NCBI GenBank assembly: GCA_023953845.1
Contig: JAMLJC010000001.1
Location: 1,550,001-1,614,000, forward strand
Direction of reading: 5' to 3'
Origin: Rhizobiaceae bacterium
GTDB taxonomy: Bacteria > Pseudomonadota > Alphaproteobacteria > Rhizobiales > Rhizobiaceae
Length of the DNA stretch: 64,000 bases
Made by a program: the position numbers and the translations under genes. Below the pieces are notes generated by a model that was given only the letters and a program-made list of their open reading frames with translations, did no database searches and was not told the DNA's origin. Below are positions 52,784 to 61,754 of this stretch, piece after piece; the first letter of the stretch is position 1, and each line of letters starts with the position of its first letter.

Positions 52784-53958
52784 CGCCCGATCTCGTCGTC
52801 GTCGGTTGCGGCTTTTTCGGCGCAACCATCGCCGAACGCGCGGCATGCGGGCTCGGCCTGAAGGTGCTTGTGCTGGAGCGGCGGTCCCATATCGGCGGCA
52901 ACGCCTATTCCGAGATCGACGGGGAGACCGGCATCGAGGTGCACCGCTACGGGCCGCACCTGTTCCACACGTCGAATACGGCGGTGTGGGACTATCTTCG
53001 GCGTTTCACCGCCTTCACATCCTATCGCCACGCGGTGTTCGCGACGCATCGCGGCGCCATCTATCCGATGCCGATCAATCTCGACACGATCTGCCGCTTC
53101 TTCGGCCGGACGATGACGCCCGCCGAGGCGCGGGCGCTGCTGCGGGAACAGACGGCGGAACTCGGCGGCAGGCGGCCTGCAAATCTCGAAGAAAAGGCGA
53201 TCTCCCTCGTCGGGAGACCGCTCTATGAAGCCTTGATCCGCGACTATACGTGGAAGCAGTGGCAAACGGACCCGCGCGCCTTGCCCGAACACATCATCAA
53301 CCGGCTACCGCTGCGCTTCACCTTCGAGAACCGCTACTTCGATGACACCCACGAAGGATTGCCGGCGGACGGCTACACGAAAATGTTCGGGAGGATGCTG
53401 GACCATCCTGGCATCGAGGTGAGGCTCGGCGCGGATTATCTCGAAATGCGCGGCGCGCTCCCTGCCCAGATTCCCGTCGTCTATACCGGGCCGATCGACC
53501 GCTTCTTCGACGGCTCGGCGGGAAAGCTCAGATGGCGCACCGTCGACTTCGCGCGGAAGGTCGTGGGCACGCCTGACTTCCAGGGCTGCGCGGTGATGAA
53601 TTTTTCGGATCGCGACGTGCCGTTCACGCGGTCGGTCGAATACCGGCACCTGCATCCCGAACGGCGCTACACGTCGGACCGGACGGTGGTGGTGCGCGAA
53701 TTTCCGCGCGAGGCCGGTGCAGGCGACGAGTCATTCTATCCGGTCGGAAGCGCGGAAGATCGTGAAACCTATGCGCGTTACCGCACGATGGCCGCCGAAG
53801 TGCCTAACGTCATCTTCGGCGGCCGGCTCGGCACCTATCGCTACATCGACATGCATCAGGCCGTGGCGAGCGCGCTCAAGGTCTACGAGCGCGACCTGGC
53901 GCCGTATTTCCGGAGCGGGAGGCGCTCGCCGCTCAAGAAACAGGACGGCGGCATGTAA
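52780..53958 (+). CDS. glf: UDP-galactopyranose mutase
   Basis: 392-residue flavoenzyme that interconverts UDP-galactopyranose and UDP-galactofuranose. The FAD-binding motif is LVVVGCGFFGATIAER (5-20). HIGGNAYSE and HRYGPHLFHTSN follow. Further family landmarks are YTWKQWQTDP, NRYFDDTHEGLPADGYTKMF and GRLGTYRYIDMHQAVASAL with the active-site Arg/Tyr residues. Its presence defines the cluster as one that uses galactofuranose. It is the last gene of the plus-strand run. Confidence 0.95.
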   Translation: MTPDLVVVGCGFFGATIAERAACGLGLKVLVLERRSHIGGNAYSEIDGETGIEVHRYGPHLFHTSNTAVWDYLRRFTAFTSYRHAVFATHRGAIYPMPINLDTICRFFGRTMTPAEARALLREQTAELGGRRPANLEEKAISLVGRPLYEALIRDYTWKQWQTDPRALPEHIINRLPLRFTFENRYFDDTHEGLPADGYTKMFGRMLDHPGIEVRLGADYLEMRGALPAQIPVVYTGPIDRFFDGSAGKLRWRTVDFARKVVGTPDFQGCAVMNFSDRDVPFTRSVEYRHLHPERRYTSDRTVVVREFPREAGAGDESFYPVGSAEDRETYARYRTMAAEVPNVIFGGRLGTYRYIDMHQAVASALKVYERDLAPYFRSGRRSPLKKQDGGM

Positions 53959-53994
53959 CGCTCGGTCGCGGCGCGAGAAACCGCCGAGAATACG

Positions 53995-54969
53995 TCAACT
54001 GCCGAGGATCGCGCCGCGGATCGTCTCGATATTGTGCCGCATCATGTCGACATAGGTCGCCGCCGGCCCGTTCTCGTCCGACAATGCGTCGGAGAACAGC
54101 TCGCCGCCCACCTTGAGGCCGGTTTCGGAGGCGATCTGGTTGATCAGATTGGCGTTGGTGATGTTCTCCACGAAGATTGCCGCCGCCTTGTCCTCGCGCA
54201 CCTGCCTGATCAGCGCGGCGACATCCGCCGCCGAAGCCTCGGCGTCGGTGGACACGCCTTCCGGCGCGATGAATTTCAGCCCGTAGGCATGCTCGAAATA
54301 GCCGAAGGCATCGTGCGAGGTGATGATGGTGCGCTTGTCTGCGGGAATCGCGGCGACATCCGCCCTGATCTCCGCATCGAGCGATGCGAGCTTCTGGTTG
54401 TAGGCGTCGGCATTGGCCTTGTAGGCGTCGCATCCGGCCGCATCGGCGGCGCAGAAGGCGGTGGCGATGTTGGTCACGTAGATCTGCGCGTTGGCGACCG
54501 ATTGCCACGCATGCGGATCGAAGGCCCCGTGATGATGGCCGTGATCGTGTCCGGCCCCGGCCTCCTTCTCGTCATGCGCATCGTCATGGCCGCCTTCATG
54601 GGCTTCCTCGCCATGATGATGTTCCTCCTCGGATTTGAGAAGCTCTATACCCTTGCTCACCTCGACGACCGGCGCCTTGCTGCCGCTCGCCTCGACAAGG
54701 CGCGGCAGGAAACCTTCGAACTGCGCGCCGTTGACGAGCACGATCGCGGCGGACGACAGCGCGGCGGCATCCGCCGGGCGCGGCTCATAGACATGGGCGT
54801 CGCCGTTCGGCCCGACCAGCGTAGTGATCTCGACGCGGTCGCCGCCGACATTTTTGGCAAGGTCGCCGATGATCGAGAAGCTCGCCACGACCTTGAGCGG
54901 TTCGGCGGCCGTCGCTGCGGTCAGGCTCAGGACGCTGGCAAAGGCGGCAAAGGCAAGGGTCTTCAGCAT
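53995..54969 (-). CDS. Zinc ABC transporter substrate-binding protein (ZnuA/AztC type)
   Basis: A 324-residue periplasmic metal-binding protein with a signal peptide (MLKTLAFAAFASVLSLTAATAA). The metal ligands are the His in DAHVYEPRP, the His in FDPHAWQS, the His in ITSHDAFGYF and an Asp/Glu near the C-terminus. A His/Asp/Glu-rich loop (about 110-150, with EEHHHGEEAHEGGHDD) marks a zinc rather than manganese type. AAGGA fixes the ATG at 54969; an ATG at 54984 overlaps the permease stop. It is the third gene of the operon. Confidence 0.9.
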   Translation of the reverse strand: MLKTLAFAAFASVLSLTAATAAEPLKVVASFSIIGDLAKNVGGDRVEITTLVGPNGDAHVYEPRPADAAALSSAAIVLVNGAQFEGFLPRLVEASGSKAPVVEVSKGIELLKSEEEHHHGEEAHEGGHDDAHDEKEAGAGHDHGHHHGAFDPHAWQSVANAQIYVTNIATAFCAADAAGCDAYKANADAYNQKLASLDAEIRADVAAIPADKRTIITSHDAFGYFEHAYGLKFIAPEGVSTDAEASAADVAALIRQVREDKAAAIFVENITNANLINQIASETGLKVGGELFSDALSDENGPAATYVDMMRHNIETIRGAILGS

Positions 54970-54980
54970 GGTTCGATCCT

Positions 54981-55856
54981 TCATGCGGTTCTGTGGGAGG
55001 TGCGCCGGACGCGCGCGGCGAGCGCGCCGCGAGCCCCGGCAAGGATGGAGAACAGGTAGATCACGCCGGCCGACAGGATGATCGCCGGACCGGACGGCAA
55101 AGCGGCATGGTACGACAGCAGCAGGCCGGACACGCAGGACGCCATGCCTATGGCCACCGCCAGCAGGCACATGGTCTCGACGCGCGTCGTCCAGAAACGG
55201 GCGGCGGCGGCGGGCAGCATCATCAGGCCGACGGCGAGCAGCGTGCCCAGCGCCTGGAAGCCGCCGACGAGATTGAGCACTACCAGAGCCAGAAAGACAA
55301 AATGCACCGGCGGACCGAGACCGGAGACCGAGCGCAGGAAGAGCGGATCGAGGCATTCGGCCACCAGCGCGCGCCAGAAGATCGCCAGCAGCACGAGGGT
55401 AAGCACCGCGATCCCGCCGATCAGCACAAGCGCGTCGTCGTTAAGGGCAAGCACCGTTCCGAACAGCACATGCATCAGGTCGACGCTCGATCCGCGCAGC
55501 GACACGATCATGACGCCGAGCGCCAGCGAGATGAGGTAGAAGGCGGCCATGGAGGCGTCCTCCTTCTGCACCGTCAGCCGTGACACCGCGCCCGCGCCGA
55601 GCGCCACGATGACGCCGGCCACGAGCCCGCCGACTGTCATCGGCACGACCTGCAATCCGAACAGCAGGAAACCGACCGCCGCACCCGGAAGGATGGCGTG
55701 CGCCATGGCGTCGCCCGCCAGGCTCATGCGCCGTAGCATCAGGAAGACGCCGACCGGGCATGCGCCGAGCGCCAGCATCAGCGAGCCGAGCAGCGCGCGC
55801 TGCATGAACTCGAATTCGGCGAAGGGGCCGACGATCCAGTCGTAGAGCGCGATCAT
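54981..55856 (-). CDS. Zinc ABC transporter permease (ZnuB/AztB type)
   Basis: A 291-residue ABC-3 family permease with about eight helices. GDAMAHAILPGAAVGFLLFG (about 48-67) is the typical coupling region of the metal ABC-3 permeases. The start overlaps the ATPase gene by four bases (55853-55856). Confidence 0.92.
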   Translation of the reverse strand: MIALYDWIVGPFAEFEFMQRALLGSLMLALGACPVGVFLMLRRMSLAGDAMAHAILPGAAVGFLLFGLQVVPMTVGGLVAGVIVALGAGAVSRLTVQKEDASMAAFYLISLALGVMIVSLRGSSVDLMHVLFGTVLALNDDALVLIGGIAVLTLVLLAIFWRALVAECLDPLFLRSVSGLGPPVHFVFLALVVLNLVGGFQALGTLLAVGLMMLPAAAARFWTTRVETMCLLAVAIGMASCVSGLLLSYHAALPSGPAIILSAGVIYLFSILAGARGALAARVRRTSHRTA

Positions 55857-56686
55857 GACGCAGCGCCCGCCCGGTATCCCGCGTTGTCGTGCCCGTGGGA
55901 ATGCGATCCGTCATGCGCATGATCGTGACCGCCATGCTCGTGATCGTGATGATCGTCAGGAGCGCACCACGGCGCATTGTCGTCCCAAGCCTCGTGGAAC
56001 TGCCGCGCCTTGAGCAGATTGGCCGGAGCGAGCGCCGCTCGCGCGTCCCCCCACGCCACCGGTCCCCGCGCCAGAAGCAGCGCTTCGGGAAAGTTCTCGC
56101 GGACGAGGTCGAGGTCGTGCACCACGACCAGAATGGTGCGCTTCTCGCCGTGCCAGCGCTTGATGAGAGCGACGAGGTCGCCCACCGTTCTGGCGTCGAC
56201 GGCGTTGAAGGGCTCGTCGAGCAGGATCAGGTCCGCGTCCTGCACCAGCACGCGGGCGAACAGCGCGCGCTGCAACTGGCCACCCGACAACGTGTCCAGC
56301 GGGCGTTTCTCGAAGCCTTCGAGGCCGACGGCGGAAATCGCCTCCCCGACGGCGCGCCGGTCTTCCGGCCGGTGACGACCGAGCAGCCCGCGCCGCGGCC
56401 ACAATCCCAGCGAGACGAGGTCGACGACGCGCGCCGGAAACGACCGGTCGAGTTCCGATTGCTGCGGCAGATAGGCGATGCGCAGGCCGCGAGTCACCGC
56501 GCAGGAACCGGACATCGGCTTCAATATGCCGACGATGCCTTTCATCAGCGTCGATTTGCCGGACCCGTTGGCGCCGACCACGGCGGTCAGCGAGCCGCGC
56601 TTCACCGGGCCGTTGAGGTGGTGAACCGCCGGATGGCTGTTGTAGCCGAGCGTCAAATCGCGGAATGTCACTGCGGCATCGGTCAT
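55853..56686 (-). CDS. Zinc ABC transporter ATP-binding protein (ZnuC/AztA type)
   Basis: 277 residues from ATG 56686; a TTG two codons earlier is possible. Walker A is VGANGSGKSTL, signature LSGGQLQRALFAR, Walker B LILLDEPFNAVD, then the H-loop VVVHDLD. Unusually the last 35 residues are dominated by His, Asp and Gly (HHDHEHGGHDHAHDG and onward), a likely zinc-binding tail in the cytoplasm. First gene of the operon and divergent from the Zur-like gene, with a Zur-type box between. Confidence 0.92.
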   Translation of the reverse strand: MTDAAVTFRDLTLGYNSHPAVHHLNGPVKRGSLTAVVGANGSGKSTLMKGIVGILKPMSGSCAVTRGLRIAYLPQQSELDRSFPARVVDLVSLGLWPRRGLLGRHRPEDRRAVGEAISAVGLEGFEKRPLDTLSGGQLQRALFARVLVQDADLILLDEPFNAVDARTVGDLVALIKRWHGEKRTILVVVHDLDLVRENFPEALLLARGPVAWGDARAALAPANLLKARQFHEAWDDNAPWCAPDDHHDHEHGGHDHAHDGSHSHGHDNAGYRAGAAS

Positions 56687-56732
56687 CTGCAATCCACGGC
56701 AAGGTGACGCCGTTGCTTGAGCGCCAGCGTGC

Positions 56733-56750
56733 GTTATGTTATTACATTAA
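56733..56750. promoter_or_regulatory. Zur-type operator
   Basis: GTTATGTTATTACATTAA contains the dyad ATGT-N4-ACAT and, from memory, is very close to the 18-bp Zur box described for Agrobacterium (GATATGTTATTTCATTAC). It lies between the divergent importer operon (start 56686) and the regulator gene (start 56794). Confidence 0.65.
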
Positions 56751-56793
56751 GCGTCGAGCACGACGCAAGATGGATTCTGGCCGGAACGGAAAA

Positions 56794-57192
56794 ATGGGCG
56801 AAACACGCGAACTCACCAGAAACCAAGCTCTCGTCCTCGGCGCGCTGTCCCGCACCGAGGGTCCGCTCAGCGCCTATGCGCTGCTCGACCAGTTGCGCGA
56901 GCATGGCTTCCGCGCGCCGTTGCAGGTCTACCGGGCGCTCGACAAGCTGGTCGAACTGGGGCTGGTGCACCGGCTGGAGAGCATCAATTCCTTCGTCGCC
57001 TGCGCCCATCCTCACGACCATTCGCATGGCCTCATCGCCTTTGCGATCTGCGACCGCTGCGGCGGCGTCGACGAATTTTCCGATGCAGTGGTCGAGGAGA
57101 GACTCAGGGGATGGTCGCGAGACCATGCCTTTCATCTGGAGAAGACGACGATCGAGATGCGCGGCACCTGCGCCAATTGCGGCACGCACTGA
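56794..57192 (+). CDS. zur: Fur family zinc uptake regulator (Zur-like)
   Basis: 132 residues from ATG 56794, where GGAACGGAAAA lies upstream; ATG 56770 is an alternative start. The winged helix reads LTRNQALVLGALSRTEGPLSAYALLDQL and PLQVYRALDKLVELGLVHRLESINSFVAC. The metal sites are HPHDHSHGLIAFAICDRCG and CANCGTH, the CxxC pairs of the structural zinc. The divergent zinc importer and the Zur-type box support zinc rather than iron as its signal. Confidence 0.9.
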   Translation: MGETRELTRNQALVLGALSRTEGPLSAYALLDQLREHGFRAPLQVYRALDKLVELGLVHRLESINSFVACAHPHDHSHGLIAFAICDRCGGVDEFSDAVVEERLRGWSRDHAFHLEKTTIEMRGTCANCGTH

Positions 57193-57207
57193 AGGTGCTG
57201 CGACCTA

Positions 57208-58413
57208 TTATGGCGAGGCCTCGAACGTCCGCCCCCTGAAGACCAGTTCCTCGTCGATCGAGAACATGCTCTGGTGGAGCATCGAGGCCGCGCCGATCGC
57301 CGGTCCCTCGATGCCGAGCGTCGACTGTTCCAGTCGCGGCAGGGGATGGTTCGGCAGGAGATGCCGCCGCAGCGAAGCCTCGACCTGTTCCGTGGCGTAG
57401 GCGAACAGGGATGCGACCGGACCGCCGAGGACGATGGTTTCCGGATTGAGGACGCTGGTGAGCGTCGCCAGTCCGCGCCCGAGAAACGCGCCCCAGTCGG
57501 CGACGGTGGAGAGCGCCGAGGCGTCGCCGCCCTCGACGGCTCTCAGAAACTCCTCGAAGCTGGCCGCTGTTCCACCATGGAAGCGGTGGCGGGCCAGCAC
57601 GGCGTCGCGCCCGACGAAGCTTTCGAGCGAACCGGGAACGGTGGCGAGCGCCGCAAAGCCGCCCTCGCCGGCATAGATGTGGCCGATCTCGCCGGCATAG
57701 CCGTGATGGCCGCGCAGGATGCGGCCGCTGCTCACCAGCCCGCCGCCGACGCCGGCATCGAGGAACATGTAGAGCGCTTCCCGGGGCGCGGCCTCGCCGC
57801 CGCGATAAAGCTCGGCCACGGCGAAGGCGTTGCCGTCGTTTTCGAGCACGATCGCCGGCAGTTCCGGGAGCCGCTCGCGCAGCATTTCCAGCACCGGCAC
57901 GTCGTACCAGCCGAGGATCGGCGCCCGCATCAGCCTGCCGTCGCGCGTGAGCAGGCCGGGCAGGATCACGCTCATGCCGCGCACGGCGTCGGGGGCAGGG
58001 AGCCTGTCCATCACCGTCCGCACCAGATCCACTAGCGCGTCAACGATGGCTGGCGGCGTCATGCTTCGCATCTCCAGCATCCGCGTCTCGCGGGCGATGA
58101 CGGAGGCGTCGAGGCCGATGGCGATGACGGTCTCATGGCCGACGCCGATATCCGCGCCGATGAAGACGGCGTGATGCGTGTTGAGGCGCAAATCCGTCCC
58201 GGGTCGCCCCGTGCGGCTGCCGCGGTCCTGCGGCTCATTCGTGTCTTCCGCGACCAGCCCGGCGCCGACCAGATCGGCAACGATGCTGCTCGCCGTGGAG
58301 CGGGTGAGGCCGAGACGCCGCGCGAGCTCCGCGCGGCTCATCGGGCCGCCGCGGAACAGCGCTTCCAGTGCGCGCGTCTCGTTGATGTGCCGGACGGCTT
58401 GCGGCATCGACAT
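57208..58413 (-). CDS. ROK family transcriptional regulator
   Basis: A 401-residue regulator. The N-terminal MarR-like wHTH reads MSRAELARRLGLTRSTASSIVADLVGAGLV (about 25-54). The ROK domain has VFIGADIGVGHETVIAIGLD and LENDGNAFAVAELYRG. The usual zinc-binding CxCGxxGC after GEIGH is absent: here it reads GEIGHIYAGEGGFAALATV. GGGGAG lies 8 bases before ATG 58413. It probably represses the adjacent sugar ABC genes encoded downstream of it in the same orientation, which is an inference from position. Confidence 0.9.
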   Translation of the reverse strand: MSMPQAVRHINETRALEALFRGGPMSRAELARRLGLTRSTASSIVADLVGAGLVAEDTNEPQDRGSRTGRPGTDLRLNTHHAVFIGADIGVGHETVIAIGLDASVIARETRMLEMRSMTPPAIVDALVDLVRTVMDRLPAPDAVRGMSVILPGLLTRDGRLMRAPILGWYDVPVLEMLRERLPELPAIVLENDGNAFAVAELYRGGEAAPREALYMFLDAGVGGGLVSSGRILRGHHGYAGEIGHIYAGEGGFAALATVPGSLESFVGRDAVLARHRFHGGTAASFEEFLRAVEGGDASALSTVADWGAFLGRGLATLTSVLNPETIVLGGPVASLFAYATEQVEASLRRHLLPNHPLPRLEQSTLGIEGPAIGAASMLHQSMFSIDEELVFRGRTFEASP

Positions 58414-58516
58414 GAAAAAAGCTCCCCGCCGGCACGCCGGCACCCGGGACAGTAAAGCCGTTCACGGTTCCGTGGAAACGCCCTGTCCCGACGCGCGTCC
58501 AGACGCCGCAGACGGG

Positions 58517-59272
58517 TCAGCCGCCCACCATCAGCTTGACGACCTCGTCATGATTGGTCTCGGCGATGCGGCGCTCGCCGGCGAGAACGCCGCGCCGCAG
58601 CACGACGATCCGGTCGGACACGGCGAAGATGTCCTGCAGATTGTGCGAGATGAAGATGACACCCCGGCCCTGCGCCTTGAGCTGGTGGATGAGCTGGATG
58701 ACCTTGCGCTGCTCGGGCACGCCGAGCGCGGCGGTCGGCTCATCCATGATCAGGATCTGCGCGTTCCAGAACACGGCCCGGCCGATGGCGACCGCCTGCC
58801 GCTGGCCGCCCGAAAAATTGCTGACCGGCGCATCGAGACGGCTGACATGGAAGTCGAGCAGGCTCATCGTCTGCTTCGCGGCCTCGGCCATCCTGCGGCG
58901 GTCGAGCACGGGCAGGAAGCCGAAGAGCTTCCGCATCGGCTCGCGGCCGAGGAAGATGTTGGCGCCGATCGACAGATTGTCGGCCAGCGCGAGATCCTGA
59001 TAGATCGTCTCGATTCCCTGATCCCGCGCCTCCTGCGGCGTCGAGAACGAAACGGGCTCGCCCTTCAGAAGGATTTCGCCGCCGGACGGCTTGTAGACGC
59101 CCGAGATCGCCTTGATCAGCGTCGTCTTGCCGGCGCCGTTGTCGCCCGCGAGCGCGACGACCTCGCCGGCATGGACGGACATCGACAGTTCCTTCAGCGC
59201 CTGCACGGCGCCGAAATTCTTCGACAGGTGCCGCACTTCGAGCAGCGGCCCGGCGGCGCTCGACTCACTCAT
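58517..59272 (-). CDS. Sugar ABC transporter ATP-binding protein (CUT2, FrcA-like)
   Basis: A 251-residue single-domain ATPase: Walker A AGDNGAGKTTLIKAISG (about 42-58), signature NFSGGQRQAVAIGRA, Walker B ILIMDEPTAALG and H-loop FISHNL. Most CUT2 ATPases are double-length; the single form is typical of FrcA (fructose/mannose/ribose) in rhizobia. The start overlaps the permease gene end by 8 bases. Confidence 0.92.
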   Translation of the reverse strand: MSESSAAGPLLEVRHLSKNFGAVQALKELSMSVHAGEVVALAGDNGAGKTTLIKAISGVYKPSGGEILLKGEPVSFSTPQEARDQGIETIYQDLALADNLSIGANIFLGREPMRKLFGFLPVLDRRRMAEAAKQTMSLLDFHVSRLDAPVSNFSGGQRQAVAIGRAVFWNAQILIMDEPTAALGVPEQRKVIQLIHQLKAQGRGVIFISHNLQDIFAVSDRIVVLRRGVLAGERRIAETNHDEVVKLMVGG

Positions 59273-60326
59273 CGACGCGGCCTCCCGAGAAGCGGCGCTG
59301 CGCCTGGTCGATCAGCACGGAGATGATGATGACCACGCCGACGCTGATGAACTGCCAGAACGGTTCCACGTTGACGAAGACCAGCCCGTACTGGATCACG
59401 GCGATGACGAAGGCTCCGGCCACGGTGCCGAGGATGGTGCCGGAACCGCCGAACAGGCTCGCGCCGCCGATCACCACGGCCGCCACGCAGTCGAGCAGCA
59501 GGGGTTCGCCGGCCTGTGCGGCGCCGGCATTGAAGCGGGCCGAATAGAGCACGCCGGCGACGCCCGCGCAGACCGCCGAGAGGATGTAGAGGCGAAGCTG
59601 GTGGGCCTTGATGTCTATGCCGGCCCGCCGCGCCGCCTGCACGTTCGCGCCAATGGCGTAGTTGTGCTGGCCGAAGCGCGTCTGGCTGAGCAGGTAGTGC
59701 AGGATGAGCACGACCGCGGCGGTGATCAGCACGATATAGGGGATGCCGAGCACGCGGCCGTTGCCGAGCGTCGAGAAGAAGCTGTTGCCGCTGATCGGCA
59801 CCACCGTGCCGCCGGCCAGCAGGAAGGCGACGCCGCGCGCCACGCCGAACATGCCGAGCGTGCCGATGAAGGGCGGGACGCGTAGGCGCGAGACGAGCAG
59901 GCCGTTGACGATGCCGGGAATCGCCGCCATCGCGACCGCAACGAGAGCGCCCAAGAGCACGGCCAGCGGCAGGGGCATGCCGGGGCTCGCCCAGTTGATG
60001 ACATGGGCCGCGACGACCGCCGCCAGTCCCATGATGAAGCCGAGCGACAGGTCGATGCCGCCGGAAATGATGACGAAGGTCTGGCCCATGGCGAGCAGCA
60101 GCGGCGCCACGGCGAAGATGGCGATCGACTGCAGGTTGAACGGGTTCAGGATGAAGGTGCCGCCGAAGGAGATGCGCGCCCATATCTCGAAGCCGACGAC
60201 CAGGCCGGCGAGGAACAGCCAGGCCCTGAGATCGGCGATGCGCTGGATGATGGTCTTGGCGCGGTCGGCATGATCGGCCTGAGGCGCGACATGCCCGCTA
60301 TCCGGGGCCTGCGTGTCTGAAGTCAT
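59265..60326 (-). CDS. Sugar ABC transporter permease (CUT2, FrcC-like)
   Basis: A 353-residue permease of the RbsC/AraH/XylH family with about ten helices. ISGGIDLSLGFIMGLAAVVAA and the EAA-like LDCVAAVVIGGASLFGGSGTILGTVAGAF near the C-terminus are diagnostic. The N-terminus (about 1-25) is polar and cytoplasmic. It is encoded between the binding-protein and ATPase genes. Confidence 0.92.
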   Translation of the reverse strand: MTSDTQAPDSGHVAPQADHADRAKTIIQRIADLRAWLFLAGLVVGFEIWARISFGGTFILNPFNLQSIAIFAVAPLLLAMGQTFVIISGGIDLSLGFIMGLAAVVAAHVINWASPGMPLPLAVLLGALVAVAMAAIPGIVNGLLVSRLRVPPFIGTLGMFGVARGVAFLLAGGTVVPISGNSFFSTLGNGRVLGIPYIVLITAAVVLILHYLLSQTRFGQHNYAIGANVQAARRAGIDIKAHQLRLYILSAVCAGVAGVLYSARFNAGAAQAGEPLLLDCVAAVVIGGASLFGGSGTILGTVAGAFVIAVIQYGLVFVNVEPFWQFISVGVVIIISVLIDQAQRRFSGGRVDE

Positions 60327-60434
60327 GCGATCATCCCGTCGGCCGCGCGCCGGGTTGAGCGGCGCCGTGGAAACTGCCCTTGCAAGGAAGTATCTCCCGG
60401 CAGCCGCAGCGCCGGGAGATGCGAAAGGGAGCGA

Positions 60435-61415
60435 TTACTCCGAGTAGATGTACTTGGCGACGTTCGGATCGCCGACATTCGACTTGTCGATCACGGTGAA
60501 GCCCGTGCCGATCAGCGTCGGGATCGACTGGCCGGTCAGGTGGGCATAGGCGGAGACGACGCCGTAATAGCCGATCTCGGCCGGATGCTGGGCGATCGCC
60601 ACGTCGACGAGACCCGTGTTGATGCTGTCGACGATCGAGGCGGGCGCGTCGAATGCGACGACCTTGATGGTGCCTGTCTGGCCCGCCTGCTGCACACCGT
60701 TGGCCGACCCGATGGCCGAGAACAGGTTCGCGCCGAACACGCCCTTCAAATCCGAATTGCGGGCGAACACGGCCTGCAGCAGCGAGGCCGCCTTGTTGGC
60801 GTCGTTCTCGTTGAACTGCGTCTCCAGGACCTCGACCTTGGGGAAGTTCTCCTTCATCTCGAGTTTGAAGCCTTCCTCGCGCTGATCGGTGGTGGAGATG
60901 CCCGGCTTGACGTTGGAGACGAACACCTTGCCCTCGCCGCCGATGGCGTTGGCCAGCGCCCGCGCCGCCATGCGGCCGCCGAGCACGTTGTCGGAAGCGA
61001 TATAGGAGAGCGGGAAGTCGGCGTCGCCGGCTCCGGTCTGGTATTTGCCGTTGCCGATGAAGGTGTCGACGGTGATGACCGGGATGCCGGCGTCCTTTGC
61101 CTTCGTCAGCGGCGCGACGAGCTGGTTCGTGTCGGTGGGCGCGATCAGGATCGCATCCGGCTTGCGGGCGATCACGGCGTCGAGCACCGGCACCTGCACA
61201 GTCGGGTTGAACTCGGGGCCGCCCTGGAAGACAAGCTCGACGCCAAGCGCGTCGGCGGCCGCCTGCGCGCCCTTGCGCATGGTGATGTAGAAGGCGTCGG
61301 TGGTCAGGCCCGGGATCAGGGCAACGGTGTATTTCTTGTCCTGCGCCACGGCGCCGGTGACCATCGCGGCCGCGCCGATGGCGAGCGCGGCGATTGCGGT
61401 AACGAACTTCCTCAT
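60435..61415 (-). CDS. Sugar ABC transporter substrate-binding protein (FrcB-like)
   Basis: A 326-residue periplasmic binding protein of the ribose/fructose type (Peripla_BP_4). The signal peptide is MRKFVTAIAALAIGAAAMVTGAVAQ. Landmarks are YTVALIPGLTTDAFYITMRKGA, PDAILIAPTDTNQLVAPL and GIPVITVDTFIG. AGGAGG precedes ATG 61415. It is the first gene of the minus-strand sugar operon and probably the most highly expressed. The sugar is not determined. Confidence 0.92.
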   Translation of the reverse strand: MRKFVTAIAALAIGAAAMVTGAVAQDKKYTVALIPGLTTDAFYITMRKGAQAAADALGVELVFQGGPEFNPTVQVPVLDAVIARKPDAILIAPTDTNQLVAPLTKAKDAGIPVITVDTFIGNGKYQTGAGDADFPLSYIASDNVLGGRMAARALANAIGGEGKVFVSNVKPGISTTDQREEGFKLEMKENFPKVEVLETQFNENDANKAASLLQAVFARNSDLKGVFGANLFSAIGSANGVQQAGQTGTIKVVAFDAPASIVDSINTGLVDVAIAQHPAEIGYYGVVSAYAHLTGQSIPTLIGTGFTVIDKSNVGDPNVAKYIYSE

Positions 61416-61754
61416 GAACGAACTCCTCCTCGATCTGACATGGGAACCGCGATGGTCGCGGCGCACGGTTTCCGCCTTGCGGCGGCATTGCAAAGGGGGG
61501 TACCCGCGGGCGATCAGCACTCCTCCCAAATCGCCTGTCGCGGGTCATGGCAGGTGCGGCGGCATGGTCTCCTCCCGGTGCCGTCGCATCTGACGCTTGG
61601 CATGCTATAGGCGAGTTCCGATTTTGTATAGGATGCGAACATACATTTTTCGGTTGCGCCGGAGTGGCCTTGCGAGTGCCGGCGGGGCGAGTGTATGCCT
61701 CTTCCCGCGCTCCGCATGGATGAGCGGAGAGGCGCCGGCTGGAGGAGACTGCTG
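61416..61754. other. Divergent intergenic region of the sugar locus
   Basis: 339 bases between the binding-protein gene (minus) and the AGE-family gene (plus), with no gene seen. An AT-rich stretch at 61610-61655 contains TGTAT-N12-ATACA (about 61625-61647), a possible operator for the ROK regulator. Promoters in both directions are expected here. Confidence 0.45.
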
